64,000 nucleotides of DNA from Panacibacter microcysteis (GTDB lineage Bacteria; Bacteroidota; Bacteroidia; Chitinophagales; Chitinophagaceae), in contig NZ_JADWYR010000001.1 in the NCBI RefSeq assembly GCF_015831355.1, positions 1,612,001-1,676,000 on the forward strand, written 5' to 3'. Positions within the stretch are counted from its first letter, which is position 1. Every line of letters starts with the position of its first letter. Positions 18,074 to 27,226 of the stretch are shown in pieces. The notes beneath the pieces are model-generated. The model was not told the DNA's origin and did not search any database. It saw only the letters and a program-made list of their open reading frames with translations. A program made the translations under genes and the position numbers.

Positions 18074-18106
18074 TGCATTACTGTGCGCAGCAACGATGCC
18101 TTTTTT
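18049..18106 (+). terminator. intrinsic terminator formed from repeat copy 8
   Basis: GCATCGTTGC (18049-18058) pairs with GCAACGATGC (18090-18099), extended by an inner GCACA/TGTGC stem, and is followed by CTTTTTT. It lies just after the transaldolase stop. The left arm is a piece of the dispersed repeat. Confidence 0.7.
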
Positions 18107-18148
18107 ATAAATCCGTACATGCACTAACATAATCGATCTCTTTTACTC

Positions 18149-18811
18149 ATGAGTATAAAAGCATTTCTGTTTGATCTTAACGGAACAATGGTAGACGATA
18201 TGGAATACCATGCGCGTGCATGGAGCGATATTTTAAACAATGATCTGCAGGCTGGCCTTAGCTATGCACAGGTCAAAGAGCAGATGTATGGCAAAAATGA
18301 AGAGCTGCTGGTACGCATTTTTGGAAAAGATCATTTTCTGCCTTCGCGTATGCAGGAACTGTCTGTAGAAAAAGAACGGCGCTACCAGGCTGCATTTTTG
18401 CCTGAACTGAAACTCATTGCAGGCCTAAACGATTTTCTTGCGTCTGCAAAACAGGAAAATATTAAAATGGCAATAGGTTCTGCAGCCATTACTTTCAATA
18501 TAGACTTTGTGCTCGATAATTTGCATATACGCGATTATTTTAAAGCCATTGTAAGTGCAGATGATGTGGCCATAAGCAAGCCACACCCGGAAACCTTTTT
18601 GAAGTGCGCCGCACAGCTAAATGTTTTGCCGCATGAGTGTATTGTGTTTGAAGATGCCCCAAAAGGTGTGGAAGCTGCACAAAATGCGGGTATGAAAACC
18701 GTGGTATTAACAACCATGCATGGCAAAGAAGAGTTTTCGGCATACAGCAATATCATTGCGTTTATCAGCGATTATACCGCATCCCAACCGCAGGATTTCC
18801 TGGTTGATTAA
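18149..18811 (+). CDS. HAD-superfamily phosphatase / beta-phosphoglucomutase-like
   Basis: A 220-residue HAD hydrolase of subfamily IA with a helical cap. Motif I is FLFDLNGTMVDDMEYH, with Asn in place of the second catalytic Asp (DLNGT instead of DxDGT). Motif II is MAIGSAA, motif III includes Lys in ISKPHPETF, and motif IV is VFEDAPKGVEAAQNAGM. The Asn replacement is found in some HADs and may alter or weaken phosphoryl transfer; this needs testing. It sits between the transaldolase and araB, which suggests a sugar-phosphate substrate such as a pentose phosphate, but that is inferred from context. Confidence 0.85.
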   Translation: MSIKAFLFDLNGTMVDDMEYHARAWSDILNNDLQAGLSYAQVKEQMYGKNEELLVRIFGKDHFLPSRMQELSVEKERRYQAAFLPELKLIAGLNDFLASAKQENIKMAIGSAAITFNIDFVLDNLHIRDYFKAIVSADDVAISKPHPETFLKCAAQLNVLPHECIVFEDAPKGVEAAQNAGMKTVVLTTMHGKEEFSAYSNIIAFISDYTASQPQDFLVD

Positions 18812-18814
18812 AAA

Positions 18815-18837
18815 ATAAATGTAGTATTTACACTTAT
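18815..18837 (+). promoter_or_regulatory. candidate operator, inverted repeat ATAAATGT-N7-ACACTTAT
   Basis: Half-sites at 18815-18822 and 18830-18837 are identical in sequence and spacing to those before the first GH51 gene (10729-10751). It ends 44 bases before the araB start. Confidence 0.6.
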
Positions 18838-18881
18838 TCAAAAAAGCTTTATCTTGCTGCAATAAAGCTTGCTGTTTCATT

Positions 18882-20537
18882 ATGTCATCATCATACGTTA
18901 TAGGAGTTGATTACGGTTCAGATTCTGTCCGTTCAATTATTGTAGATGCTTCCAACGGAACCGAGATCGCTTCCGCCGTTTTTTATTATCCCAGGTGGAA
19001 GAAAGGCCTGTATTGCAATCCTGCAGAAAATCAGTTCAGGCAGCACCCGCTCGATTACATAGAAGGGCTTGAAACAACGATCAAAGATTGTTTGGCCAAA
19101 GCCGGCAAAAACATTGCCGCAAACGTAACGGCAATATCGGTAGATACAACAGGCTCCACACCGGTGGCAGTTGATAAAACAGGCACTCCCCTGGCGCTTA
19201 CACCAGGTTTTGAAGAAAACCCGCATGCCATGTTTGTATTGTGGAAAGATCATACTGCAACAGGTGAGGCAGCAGAGATCAATGCACATGCCACCAGATA
19301 CCCCATTAATTATTTGCAGTATGTAGGTGGTATTTATTCATCAGAATGGTTCTGGGCCAAATTGCTGAGGATATTGCGCACAGATGAAAATGTACGTGCT
19401 GCCTGCTGCTCATGGGTAGAGCATTGCGACTGGATTCCGTTTCTCCTGACAGGTGGCACAGATATAAAACAAATGAAACGCGGCGTATGTTCTGCGGGGC
19501 ACAAGGCTTTGTGGGCAGCTGAATTCAATGGTTTGCCGCCCGCAACATTCTTTAAGGAACTAGATCCGTTGTTAGATGGCTTTACAGAGAAATTATTTAC
19601 TGAAACATATACGGCCGACCAGGCCGCTGGAAAGATTGCACCTGAATGGGCATCCCGCCTGGGCCTGCCTGCAGATGTTGTAATTGGCGTAGGCGCCTTT
19701 GATGCGCACATGGGTGCTGTTGGCGGGCAAATTGAACCGTACCACCTCAGTAAGGTTATGGGTACTTCCACATGCGATATGCTGGTAGCACCGGTGGAAG
19801 AAGTAGAAGGCACACTTGTAAAAGGTATTTGCGGCCAGGTGCCCGGTTCTGTAATACCGGGCATGATGGGTATGGAAGCCGGTCAGTCTGCTTTTGGAGA
19901 TACCTATGCATGGTTTAAACAAATCCTCCGGTGGCCTTTGCAGTTGTTGTCAGCGTCTGCTGTAATAGATGAAGCAACGGCGGCAGCCCTGCAGGAAGAA
20001 CTGGGCAATAAGATTATCAAAGAACTTTCTGAGGCGGCGGCAAAACTGCCGTTAAAAGAAACAGATGAGATTGCGGTCGACTGGCTCAATGGCCGGCGCA
20101 CGCCTGATGCAAACCAGGTTGTAAAAGCCGCGATCAGCGGGTTAAATCTTGGTACAGATGCGCCGCGTATTTTTAAGGCCCTCGTAGAAGCAACATGCTT
20201 CGGTGCCAAGGCAATCGTTGATCGCTTTGTGGAAGAAGGTGTGCCTGTAAAAGGGCTTATTGGTTTGGGTGGCGTTGCAAGAAAAGCGCCCTACATTATG
20301 CAGGTAATGGCAGATGTAATGAACATGCCCATCCGTATTCACCGGTCTGAGCAAACCTGTGCGGCAGGTGCAGCAATGTTTGCAGCAACGGCAGCCGGTT
20401 TATACAACAAGGTAGAAGATGCAATGGCGGCAATGGGTCAGGGGTTCGATATGGAGTATCAACCTAACCCCGTTACAGCTCCGATATACGCAAAGCGTTA
20501 TGAGCGGTATAAAGCATTGGGTAAGTGCATCAGTTAG
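18882..20537 (+). CDS. araB: ribulokinase
   Basis: A 551-residue FGGY-family kinase that phosphorylates L-ribulose to L-ribulose 5-phosphate in the cytosol. It opens with IGVDYGSDSVRSIIVDAS, the family phosphate-binding loop, and has SVDTTGSTPVAVD, GVGAFDAHMGAVGG, VMGTSTCDMLV, MGMEAGQSAFGDTYAWF and a C-terminal GLIGLGGVARKAPYIMQVMA, all typical of bacterial AraB. Length matches the family. It is the first gene of the araB-araD-GH127-araA group and is preceded by the candidate operator. Identity is secure. Confidence 0.96.
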   Translation: MSSSYVIGVDYGSDSVRSIIVDASNGTEIASAVFYYPRWKKGLYCNPAENQFRQHPLDYIEGLETTIKDCLAKAGKNIAANVTAISVDTTGSTPVAVDKTGTPLALTPGFEENPHAMFVLWKDHTATGEAAEINAHATRYPINYLQYVGGIYSSEWFWAKLLRILRTDENVRAACCSWVEHCDWIPFLLTGGTDIKQMKRGVCSAGHKALWAAEFNGLPPATFFKELDPLLDGFTEKLFTETYTADQAAGKIAPEWASRLGLPADVVIGVGAFDAHMGAVGGQIEPYHLSKVMGTSTCDMLVAPVEEVEGTLVKGICGQVPGSVIPGMMGMEAGQSAFGDTYAWFKQILRWPLQLLSASAVIDEATAAALQEELGNKIIKELSEAAAKLPLKETDEIAVDWLNGRRTPDANQVVKAAISGLNLGTDAPRIFKALVEATCFGAKAIVDRFVEEGVPVKGLIGLGGVARKAPYIMQVMADVMNMPIRIHRSEQTCAAGAAMFAATAAGLYNKVEDAMAAMGQGFDMEYQPNPVTAPIYAKRYERYKALGKCIS

Positions 20538-20675
20538 CCGGCAACCAGCGTGCATAATACACAATGAATAATGCATCAGTCTTATCAACAGCTAATGTTG
20601 AAAGCATTGGTTCATGCAGCGCAAACAGGTACATTACATGCTATTGCTCATATTCATTTTATTGTTTCATAAATA

Positions 20676-21371
20676 ATGAAGTACGAACACATACAACAGG
20701 AAGCATACGAAGCAAACATGCAGTTACCAAAACTCGGGCTGGTACTTTTTACCTTTGGTAATGTAAGTGCTGCAGACAAAAACTTAGGCGTGTTTGCTAT
20801 AAAACCAAGCGGCGTACCGTACGCAGATCTTTCACCGGATAAAATGGTGATCGTCGATTTCGACGGCAATATTGCAGAAGGTTCTTTACGGCCTTCCTCC
20901 GATACAAAAACACACGCAGTTTTATATAAACACTGGAATGGTATCGGCGGTATTGTGCATACGCATTCCACTTATGCCACCGCATGGGCGCAGGCACAAA
21001 GAGATATTCCTATATTCGGTACAACACATGCAGATCATAACACGACCGATATTCCCTGCGCACCACCAATGAATGATGAAATGATCAAAGGAAATTATGA
21101 ATATGAAACCGGTTTCCAGATCATTAATTGTTTCAATGAGCGTAGGCTTGATTATAAAGAAACCGAAATGATGCTGGTAGGCAATCACGCCCCTTTTACC
21201 TGGGGTAAGAATGCCGCAAAAGCAGTGTATAACAGTGCAGTGCTGGAGCAGATAGCTCAAATGGCCTTGTTCACAGAACAGATCAATAACAACGCACCAC
21301 GGCTGAAAGATGCATTGATCAAAAAACATTTTGAACGCAAGCACGGGCCAGACAGTTATTACGGGCAATAA
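20676..21371 (+). CDS. araD: L-ribulose-5-phosphate 4-epimerase
   Basis: A 231-residue class II aldolase-fold enzyme converting L-ribulose 5-phosphate to D-xylulose 5-phosphate. It shows FTFGNVSAADKNLGVFAIKP, SGVPYADLSPDKMV, the zinc ligands in GIVHTHSTYAT, the THADH motif, and the third zinc His in VGNHAPFTWG. The length is that of the AraD/SgaE family. It lies 138 bases after araB and completes the isomerase-kinase-epimerase route together with AraA. Confidence 0.95.
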   Translation: MKYEHIQQEAYEANMQLPKLGLVLFTFGNVSAADKNLGVFAIKPSGVPYADLSPDKMVIVDFDGNIAEGSLRPSSDTKTHAVLYKHWNGIGGIVHTHSTYATAWAQAQRDIPIFGTTHADHNTTDIPCAPPMNDEMIKGNYEYETGFQIINCFNERRLDYKETEMMLVGNHAPFTWGKNAAKAVYNSAVLEQIAQMALFTEQINNNAPRLKDALIKKHFERKHGPDSYYGQ

Positions 21372-21377
21372 AGAAAT

Positions 21378-21435
21378 TTTTTGGAGCCGGACAATTGAAT
21401 AAGCATGAAACATTCGTTGCGTCGCACTCTTGTAC
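21378..21435 (-). repeat. dispersed intergenic repeat, copy 9 (long form)
   Basis: Minus-strand core GTACAAGAGTGCGACGCAAC (21416-21435), then GAATGTTTCATGCTTATTC and a tail GTCCGGCTCC ending next to the araD stop. Confidence 0.85.
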
Positions 21436-21514
21436 TGTTGTACCAATTGCAGCTTTTGATACTGAAGATGCTAACTCGAAGAATACATAGTTGACCATAA
21501 AAATCCTGACGATT

Positions 21515-23557
21515 ATGAAGCGGATTATTTTTTCTTTCTCCTTGCTAAGCGCAGTCCTGGTTGCCACAGGTCAGCACAAAGATTATCCCATACAGGCAGT
21601 GCCTTTTACCAGTGTAAAGCTTACAGATAATTTTTGGATGCCACGCATCAAAATGAACCACACCGTTACCATTCCGGCTTCGTTTGAACGTTGTGAAAGC
21701 ACTGGTCGTGTAAAGAATTTTGTAATGGCAGCCAACAAAAGCGGTAAGTTTTGTACAGTGTATCCTTTCGACGATACAGATATTTACAAAACCATTGAAG
21801 GCGCATCTTACTCACTCAGTTTATTTCCCGATGCCAAATTGGATAAATACCTCGATTCACTCATTACAATCGTAGGTAAAGCACAGGAGCCGGATGGCTA
21901 CCTGTATACCGCAAGAACCATAGACCCGGTAAATGTCGGGCCGTGGCTGGGTAAGGAAAGATGGGAGAAAGAAAGAGAGCTAAGTCACGAATTATACAAC
22001 GCTGGCCATTTGTACGAAGCTGCAGCCGCGCACTATATTGCTACCGGCAAAAAAAACCTGCTTGATATTGCATTGAAAAATGCAGACCTCGTTTGTAGCG
22101 TTTTTGGTCCCGGCAAAAGGCATGTGGCACCCGGCCATGAGATTGTAGAAATGGGCCTGGTAAAGTTGTACCGCATAACGGGAAAGCCCGAATACCTTGC
22201 CACAGCAAAAGATTTTGTAGAATACCGTGGCCACTACAACGGTTACGATTCTACCAGCAAAGATCAATGGAAGAATGGCAAATACTGGCAGGATGATGTA
22301 CCGGTTGCACAACAGCGGGAAGCTGTTGGCCACGCAGTACGGGCCGGCTACCTGTATTCAGGTGTGGCTGATATTGCTGCCCTTACGGGTGATAAAGCGT
22401 TGCTTACAGCAATAGACAGTATCTGGGCAAATGTGGTAAGCAAAAAAATGTACGTGCAGGGCGGCACCGGTGCCATAGGCGATGGTGAGCGTTACGGAGA
22501 AAACTATGAATTACCCAACGAAACAGCTTACAACGAAACATGTGCCGCCATATCAAACATTTTCTGGAATGAGCGTATGTTCCAGTTGCATGGCGATGCA
22601 AAATATATTGACGTACTGGAGAAGATATTGTACAACGGTTTTATTTCGGGTATTGGCCTCGATGGCAAATCGTTTTTTTATACGAATGCCATGCAGATCA
22701 AAAATACATTCGATCACCGGGATATGGAATCAGCCCGTTCCGGCTGGTTTGTGTGCTCCTGCTGCCCTACCAACGACTTAAGGTTACTGCCATCTATACC
22801 TGGTTATGTATATGCACAGAAAGATGATCAGTTGTATGTAAACCTCTTTATTAACGGCAATGCAACGATGAAAATAATGGGTAAAGATGTTGCTGTGGAA
22901 CAGCAGAACAACTACCCCTGGAGCGGAGATCTGAAATTCATTGTAAATCCTAAAAAACCTGCTGCATTTGCTATGCTGGTACGTATACCAGGCTGGGCAA
23001 AAGGTGTGGCTATACCTTCTGACCTCTACGCTTTTAAAAACAACATGCGTACACAGGTGCAGGTACCCATTACAATAAACGGGCAGCCGGTAGAATACGA
23101 AATGCAAAACGGGTATGCGGTCATCAAAAGAACATGGAAAAAAGACGATGTGGTAGAAGTAAAACTGCCAATGGATGTAGAACGTGTAGTGGCAAACAAT
23201 AAAGTAAAAGATGACATTAATAAAGTTGCTTTGCAGCGTGGCCCTATTATTTATTGTGCGGAGTGGGCAGACAATAATGGGAAGGCAACAAATATCATTA
23301 TACCCGATGCGGCAGCTTTTACCGCATCATTTAAAGCGGATATGTTGAATGGCATTGAAATATTGCAGGCACAGGTGCCGGTTGTAGAAGTGAAAAACAA
23401 TCAAACCATTCAAACCGAACAAAAAACATTAACGGCTATTCCTTATTATGCATGGGCAAACAGGGGTAAAGGCGAAATGATGATCTGGTTTCCGGAAAAA
23501 GTTACGGCCGTAGACCTGTTGGCAGGTGAGCCCCATATACCAGAACCCGACAAATAA
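21515..23557 (+). CDS. GH127 (DUF1680) beta-L-arabinofuranosidase
   Basis: A 680-residue secreted enzyme of the DUF1680/GH127 family, which cleaves beta-L-arabinofuranosides. Signal peptide to about residue 19. The family's metal/catalytic Cys-Glu set is visible: Glu341 and Cys343 in YNETCAAISN and the pair Cys416-Cys417 in CSCCPTN, matching the arrangement known from bifidobacterial enzymes of this family. The N-terminal barrel and C-terminal beta-sandwich are both present. Start is ATG at 21515; the earlier TTG at 21491 is unlikely. It lies between araD and araA, so enzyme and catabolism genes are coexpressed. Confidence 0.92.
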   Translation: MKRIIFSFSLLSAVLVATGQHKDYPIQAVPFTSVKLTDNFWMPRIKMNHTVTIPASFERCESTGRVKNFVMAANKSGKFCTVYPFDDTDIYKTIEGASYSLSLFPDAKLDKYLDSLITIVGKAQEPDGYLYTARTIDPVNVGPWLGKERWEKERELSHELYNAGHLYEAAAAHYIATGKKNLLDIALKNADLVCSVFGPGKRHVAPGHEIVEMGLVKLYRITGKPEYLATAKDFVEYRGHYNGYDSTSKDQWKNGKYWQDDVPVAQQREAVGHAVRAGYLYSGVADIAALTGDKALLTAIDSIWANVVSKKMYVQGGTGAIGDGERYGENYELPNETAYNETCAAISNIFWNERMFQLHGDAKYIDVLEKILYNGFISGIGLDGKSFFYTNAMQIKNTFDHRDMESARSGWFVCSCCPTNDLRLLPSIPGYVYAQKDDQLYVNLFINGNATMKIMGKDVAVEQQNNYPWSGDLKFIVNPKKPAAFAMLVRIPGWAKGVAIPSDLYAFKNNMRTQVQVPITINGQPVEYEMQNGYAVIKRTWKKDDVVEVKLPMDVERVVANNKVKDDINKVALQRGPIIYCAEWADNNGKATNIIIPDAAAFTASFKADMLNGIEILQAQVPVVEVKNNQTIQTEQKTLTAIPYYAWANRGKGEMMIWFPEKVTAVDLLAGEPHIPEPDK

Positions 23558-23636
23558 CAGTTGCCGGGAAAAGTGCCATACCAATTTGTAAAAACAATAT
23601 ATAAAAGCGTTCTGTGAGGATCGCATGCTCTGAATT

Positions 23637-25172
23637 ATGAAGCAATTCAATTATGCTTCCAATGATGGAAGCAAGCCACTTGGAAAACTGGAAGTTTGGT
23701 TTTTTACAGGAAGCCAGCATTTGTATGGCGAAGAAACATTGAAACAGGTTGCTGCCCACTCGCAGGAAATTGCGGAAGCTTTGAATGCTGCTGCAGTTAT
23801 ACCGGTTACAATCGTGTATAAACCCACTGTAAAATCCACGGAGGAAATATATGCCATTTGCCAGGAGGCAAACACCGCCGCCAACTGCATCGGAATGATT
23901 GCATGGATGCATACTTTCTCGCCTGCAAAAATGTGGATCAACGGATTGAAGATTTTGCAGAAACCTATGCTGCACCTGCATACACAATACAACAGGGATA
24001 TTCCATGGAATGATATTGACATGGATTTCATGAACCTGAACCAGAGTGCTCATGGTGACAGGGAATTTGGTTTTATGGTTAGCCGTATGCGCATAAGGAG
24101 AAAAGTAGTGGTGGGGCATTGGCAGAGTACTGCAGTACATGAGCAGATAGAAGTTTGGAGCCGTGCAGCAGCAGGGTGGTACGACTGGCAGGGTGCCAAA
24201 TTTGTGCGTTTTGGAGACAATATGCGCTATGTGGCAGTTACCGATGGCGATAAAGTAGAAGCAGAGCTGAAGTTTGGATTTGCGGTAAATACGCATGGTA
24301 TAGGAGACCTTGTAAAAGTTATTAACGCAGTAGAGGAGAAAGACATTGATGCATTGTGCGAGGTTTATGAAACAGCATATCTAGTACAGGATAGTTTAAA
24401 AAAATCAGGGGCACAGCATGGATCTTTAAGAGAAGCCGCAAAGATTGAAATAGGTCTGCGTACTTTTCTTGAGGCAGGTGGCTACAAAGGCTTTACTGAT
24501 TCTTTTGAAGACCTGCACGGCATGATACAACTTCCCGGTTTGCCTGTACAAAGGCTGATGAACGAGGGTTACGGTTTTGCGGGGGAAGGCGACTGGAAAA
24601 CGCCGGCGCTGGTGAGAGCCATGAAAGTGATGGCCGCAGGCCTGAAAGGGGGTAACTCTTTTATGGAAGACTACACTTATCATTTTGAGCCAGGCAATGA
24701 AATGGTACTGGGGTCTCATATGCTGGAAATATGCGAAAGCATAGCAAAAGATAAACCCAAATGCGAAATACATGCACTGGGTATTGGTGGAAAAGCTGAT
24801 CCTGTGAGACTTGTATTTGATGTTGCAGGCGGCCAGGCACTCAATGCATCGCTGGTGGATATGGGCAACCGCTTCAGGTTGATTGTAAATACGGTGGAAG
24901 CAGCAGCGCCACAACATGCATTGCCAAAGCTGCCGGTAGCCAGGGTTTTATGGAAACCACACCCAAACATGGCAGACGGTTGTGCTGCATGGATCTATGC
25001 CGGCGGCGCACACCACACGGCTTACAGCCAGAACCTTACCGGTGCACACCTGGAAGATTTTGCTGACATGGCTGGCATTGAGTATGTGATCATAGACGAG
25101 GCAACAACACTGCGTGCATTGAAAAATGAATTAAGGTGGAGCGATGTTTATTACCAGCTTAACAGGCAGTAA
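23637..25172 (+). CDS. araA: L-arabinose isomerase
   Basis: A 511-residue cytosolic metal-dependent isomerase converting L-arabinose to L-ribulose. It shows [19 protein letters not shown] at the start, [27 protein letters not shown], and [20 protein letters not shown], with C-terminal [12 protein letters not shown]. The length is typical. It is the last enzyme gene of the ara group; the SSS transporter follows by about 210 bases, with a repeat copy in between. Identity is secure. Confidence 0.96.
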   Translation: MKQFNYASNDGSKPLGKLEVWFFTGSQHLYGEETLKQVAAHSQEIAEALNAAAVIPVTIVYKPTVKSTEEIYAICQEANTAANCIGMIAWMHTFSPAKMWINGLKILQKPMLHLHTQYNRDIPWNDIDMDFMNLNQSAHGDREFGFMVSRMRIRRKVVVGHWQSTAVHEQIEVWSRAAAGWYDWQGAKFVRFGDNMRYVAVTDGDKVEAELKFGFAVNTHGIGDLVKVINAVEEKDIDALCEVYETAYLVQDSLKKSGAQHGSLREAAKIEIGLRTFLEAGGYKGFTDSFEDLHGMIQLPGLPVQRLMNEGYGFAGEGDWKTPALVRAMKVMAAGLKGGNSFMEDYTYHFEPGNEMVLGSHMLEICESIAKDKPKCEIHALGIGGKADPVRLVFDVAGGQALNASLVDMGNRFRLIVNTVEAAAPQHALPKLPVARVLWKPHPNMADGCAAWIYAGGAHHTAYSQNLTGAHLEDFADMAGIEYVIIDEATTLRALKNELRWSDVYYQLNRQ

Positions 25173-25294
25173 ATGATTTTTTGCCCCGTAGTATGGCTTT
25201 TGATATTTTGAATGTAGAAATCATTATTTTGTGCAATCGTTTGCTCAAATTAGCTGTTTAGAAGGTTGATCACTTGCCGAATGAAGGACAGAAC

Positions 25295-25353
25295 GTACAA
25301 GTGTGCGACGCAACGAAGCTTAATAGCAGCAATAAAGCCCGGTTCATAATAAT
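25295..25353 (+). repeat. dispersed intergenic repeat, copy 10 (long form)
   Basis: GTACAAGTGTGCGACGCAAC at 25295-25314, then GAAGCTTAATAG and a tail AAGCCCGGTTCATAATAAT, upstream of the SSS transporter. Confidence 0.85.
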
Positions 25354-25382
25354 ATACCTCAAACATCAACGATTGATTTGTT

Positions 25383-27095
25383 ATGGAGAAACTTTTCTTT
25401 GAAGACAAGCTGATATTTATTATCTACTTTCTCATTGTGGCTGGCTACGGCTACTACATTTACCGCAAAAAGAAAAAAGCTGTTACCGATACGCACGACT
25501 TCTTTCTTGCAGAGGGCTCACTTACCTGGTGGGCTATCGGTGCATCACTGATTGCATCGAACATATCTGCAGAGCAGTTTATTGGCATGAGCGGTAATGG
25601 CTACAGCATTGGTATTGCGGTGGCTGCCTACGAATGGATTGCTGCTGTAGCGCTGATCATTGTTGCAGTTTGGTTTATACCGGTGTACCTGAAGAACAAG
25701 ATCTTTACCATGCCGCAGTTTCTCGAGAACCGGTATAATAAAACGGTAAGTCTTATTATGGCTATCTTCTGGTTGTTCCTGTACATTTTTGTAAACCTTA
25801 CGTCTATACTGTACCTGGGTGCGGTTGCTATCAATAACCTTGTTGGCGGCAGCCCTGACCAGTTTCATATGATCGTTATTGCATTGAGTATTTTTGCCAT
25901 ACTCATTACACTGGGTGGTATGAAGGTGATTGGTTTTACCGATGTGATACAGGTAACAGTACTGATCATCGGCGGTTTGGCAACAACCTATATTGCTCTT
26001 ACACTTGTAAGTGAAAAATTTGGTTTGGGCAAAGACATTGTTGCTGGTTTTAATAAACTGCTGGAAGATGCACCAGACCACTTTCACATGATCTTTAAAA
26101 AGCCTGATGCAAACTCTACGCAGCAGGAGATCAATAATTATTTAACCATACCGGGTTTATTGAGTTATGTGGCCGGTATCTGGATCGTTAACCTTAACTA
26201 CTGGGGCTGTAACCAATACATTACACAACGTGCGCTGGGTGCAGACCTCAACACAGCGCGTAAGGGTATATTGTTTGCAGGCTTTATAAAATTATTGATG
26301 CCTGTAATAGTAATGCTGCCTGGTATTGCTGCCTATGTATTGTACAAAAACGGGTCTTTACAACAGGAAATGATTACCGGCAGCAAAGATGGCGCTGTAA
26401 TAGCAGACAATGCCTACTCAGCAATCCTGGGTTATCTGCCGCATGGTCTTATCGGTTTATCACTCGCTGCACTTACAGCTGCTATCGTAGCTTCCCTGGC
26501 AGGTAAAGCCAACAGTATCTCAACTATTTACACGCTGGATATTTATAAAAAGTACATCAACAAAGAAGCGTCTGAAAAGAAGATGGTATGGACTGGCCGC
26601 ATCACCATTCTTGCAGCTATGGTTATCTCCATCATTTTTACGTGGGATGATATTTTGGGTATTGGTGGTGAAGGTGGTTTTACTTTTATACAGAAATATA
26701 CCGGCTTTATAAGCCCGGGCGTATTCGCCATGTTCATACTCGGTATGTTTTGGAAAAGAACCACCGGCGCTGCCGCTGTGGCGGGTGTATTAACAGGTTT
26801 TATACTCAGCGTTGTATTCAACGTATTTGCACCATCATGGTTTGGCCCTGAAACGATCTTATACACTGCCTATAAGAACAATGCAGGTGTATATGAAATT
26901 CCTTTCCACATTTGTATGGGGCTGGCGTTTGGTTTTACCATGCTGGTAATGATCGTAATGAGCATAGCAGGTCCTAAGATCAATCCAAAATCATTTGAGA
27001 TAGACAAAGGCATGTTCAAAGTATCGCCGGGCACACTGGCAATGATCGTAATAACACTGCTTATTATCTCCATGTTATATGTGCGGTTCTGGTAA
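25383..27095 (+). CDS. sodium/sugar symporter (SSS family), probable L-arabinose uptake
   Basis: A 570-residue inner membrane protein of the sodium:solute symporter family with about 14 hydrophobic segments. Typical SSS parts are the early AIGASLIASNISAEQFIGMSG, the GGMKVIGFTDVIQ stretch and a C-terminal helix set. The pattern resembles the sugar (galactose/glucose-like) subgroup. It directly follows araA and ends in a strong terminator, so it is likely the arabinose importer of the locus; substrate is inferred from context. Confidence 0.9.
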   Translation: MEKLFFEDKLIFIIYFLIVAGYGYYIYRKKKKAVTDTHDFFLAEGSLTWWAIGASLIASNISAEQFIGMSGNGYSIGIAVAAYEWIAAVALIIVAVWFIPVYLKNKIFTMPQFLENRYNKTVSLIMAIFWLFLYIFVNLTSILYLGAVAINNLVGGSPDQFHMIVIALSIFAILITLGGMKVIGFTDVIQVTVLIIGGLATTYIALTLVSEKFGLGKDIVAGFNKLLEDAPDHFHMIFKKPDANSTQQEINNYLTIPGLLSYVAGIWIVNLNYWGCNQYITQRALGADLNTARKGILFAGFIKLLMPVIVMLPGIAAYVLYKNGSLQQEMITGSKDGAVIADNAYSAILGYLPHGLIGLSLAALTAAIVASLAGKANSISTIYTLDIYKKYINKEASEKKMVWTGRITILAAMVISIIFTWDDILGIGGEGGFTFIQKYTGFISPGVFAMFILGMFWKRTTGAAAVAGVLTGFILSVVFNVFAPSWFGPETILYTAYKNNAGVYEIPFHICMGLAFGFTMLVMIVMSIAGPKINPKSFEIDKGMFKVSPGTLAMIVITLLIISMLYVRFW

Positions 27096-27105
27096 AAAAA
27101 TATGA

Positions 27106-27138
27106 AAGAAGCTGGCTGCGGCCGGCTTCTTCTTTTTT
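27106..27138 (+). terminator. intrinsic terminator after SSS transporter
   Basis: An 11-bp stem (AAGAAGCTGGC / GCCGGCTTCTT, one wobble) with loop TGCG followed by CTTTTTT. It begins 11 bases past the transporter stop. Confidence 0.88.
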
Positions 27139-27169
27139 AAGTAACATTTCATGTGCGGCATAACTTAAA
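27136..27169 (+). promoter_or_regulatory. inverted repeat TTTAAGT-N20-ACTTAAA upstream of araR
   Basis: TTTAAGT (27136-27142) and ACTTAAA (27163-27169) are perfect 7-base inverted arms 58 bases before the araR start. It could be an autoregulatory site, but the first arm overlaps the terminator T-run, so chance is possible. Confidence 0.25.
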
Positions 27170-27226
27170 TCATGCTGCATATTCCGCACAATCACTACTT
27201 TCGGCGCCAAAAGATCAAGCATCATA

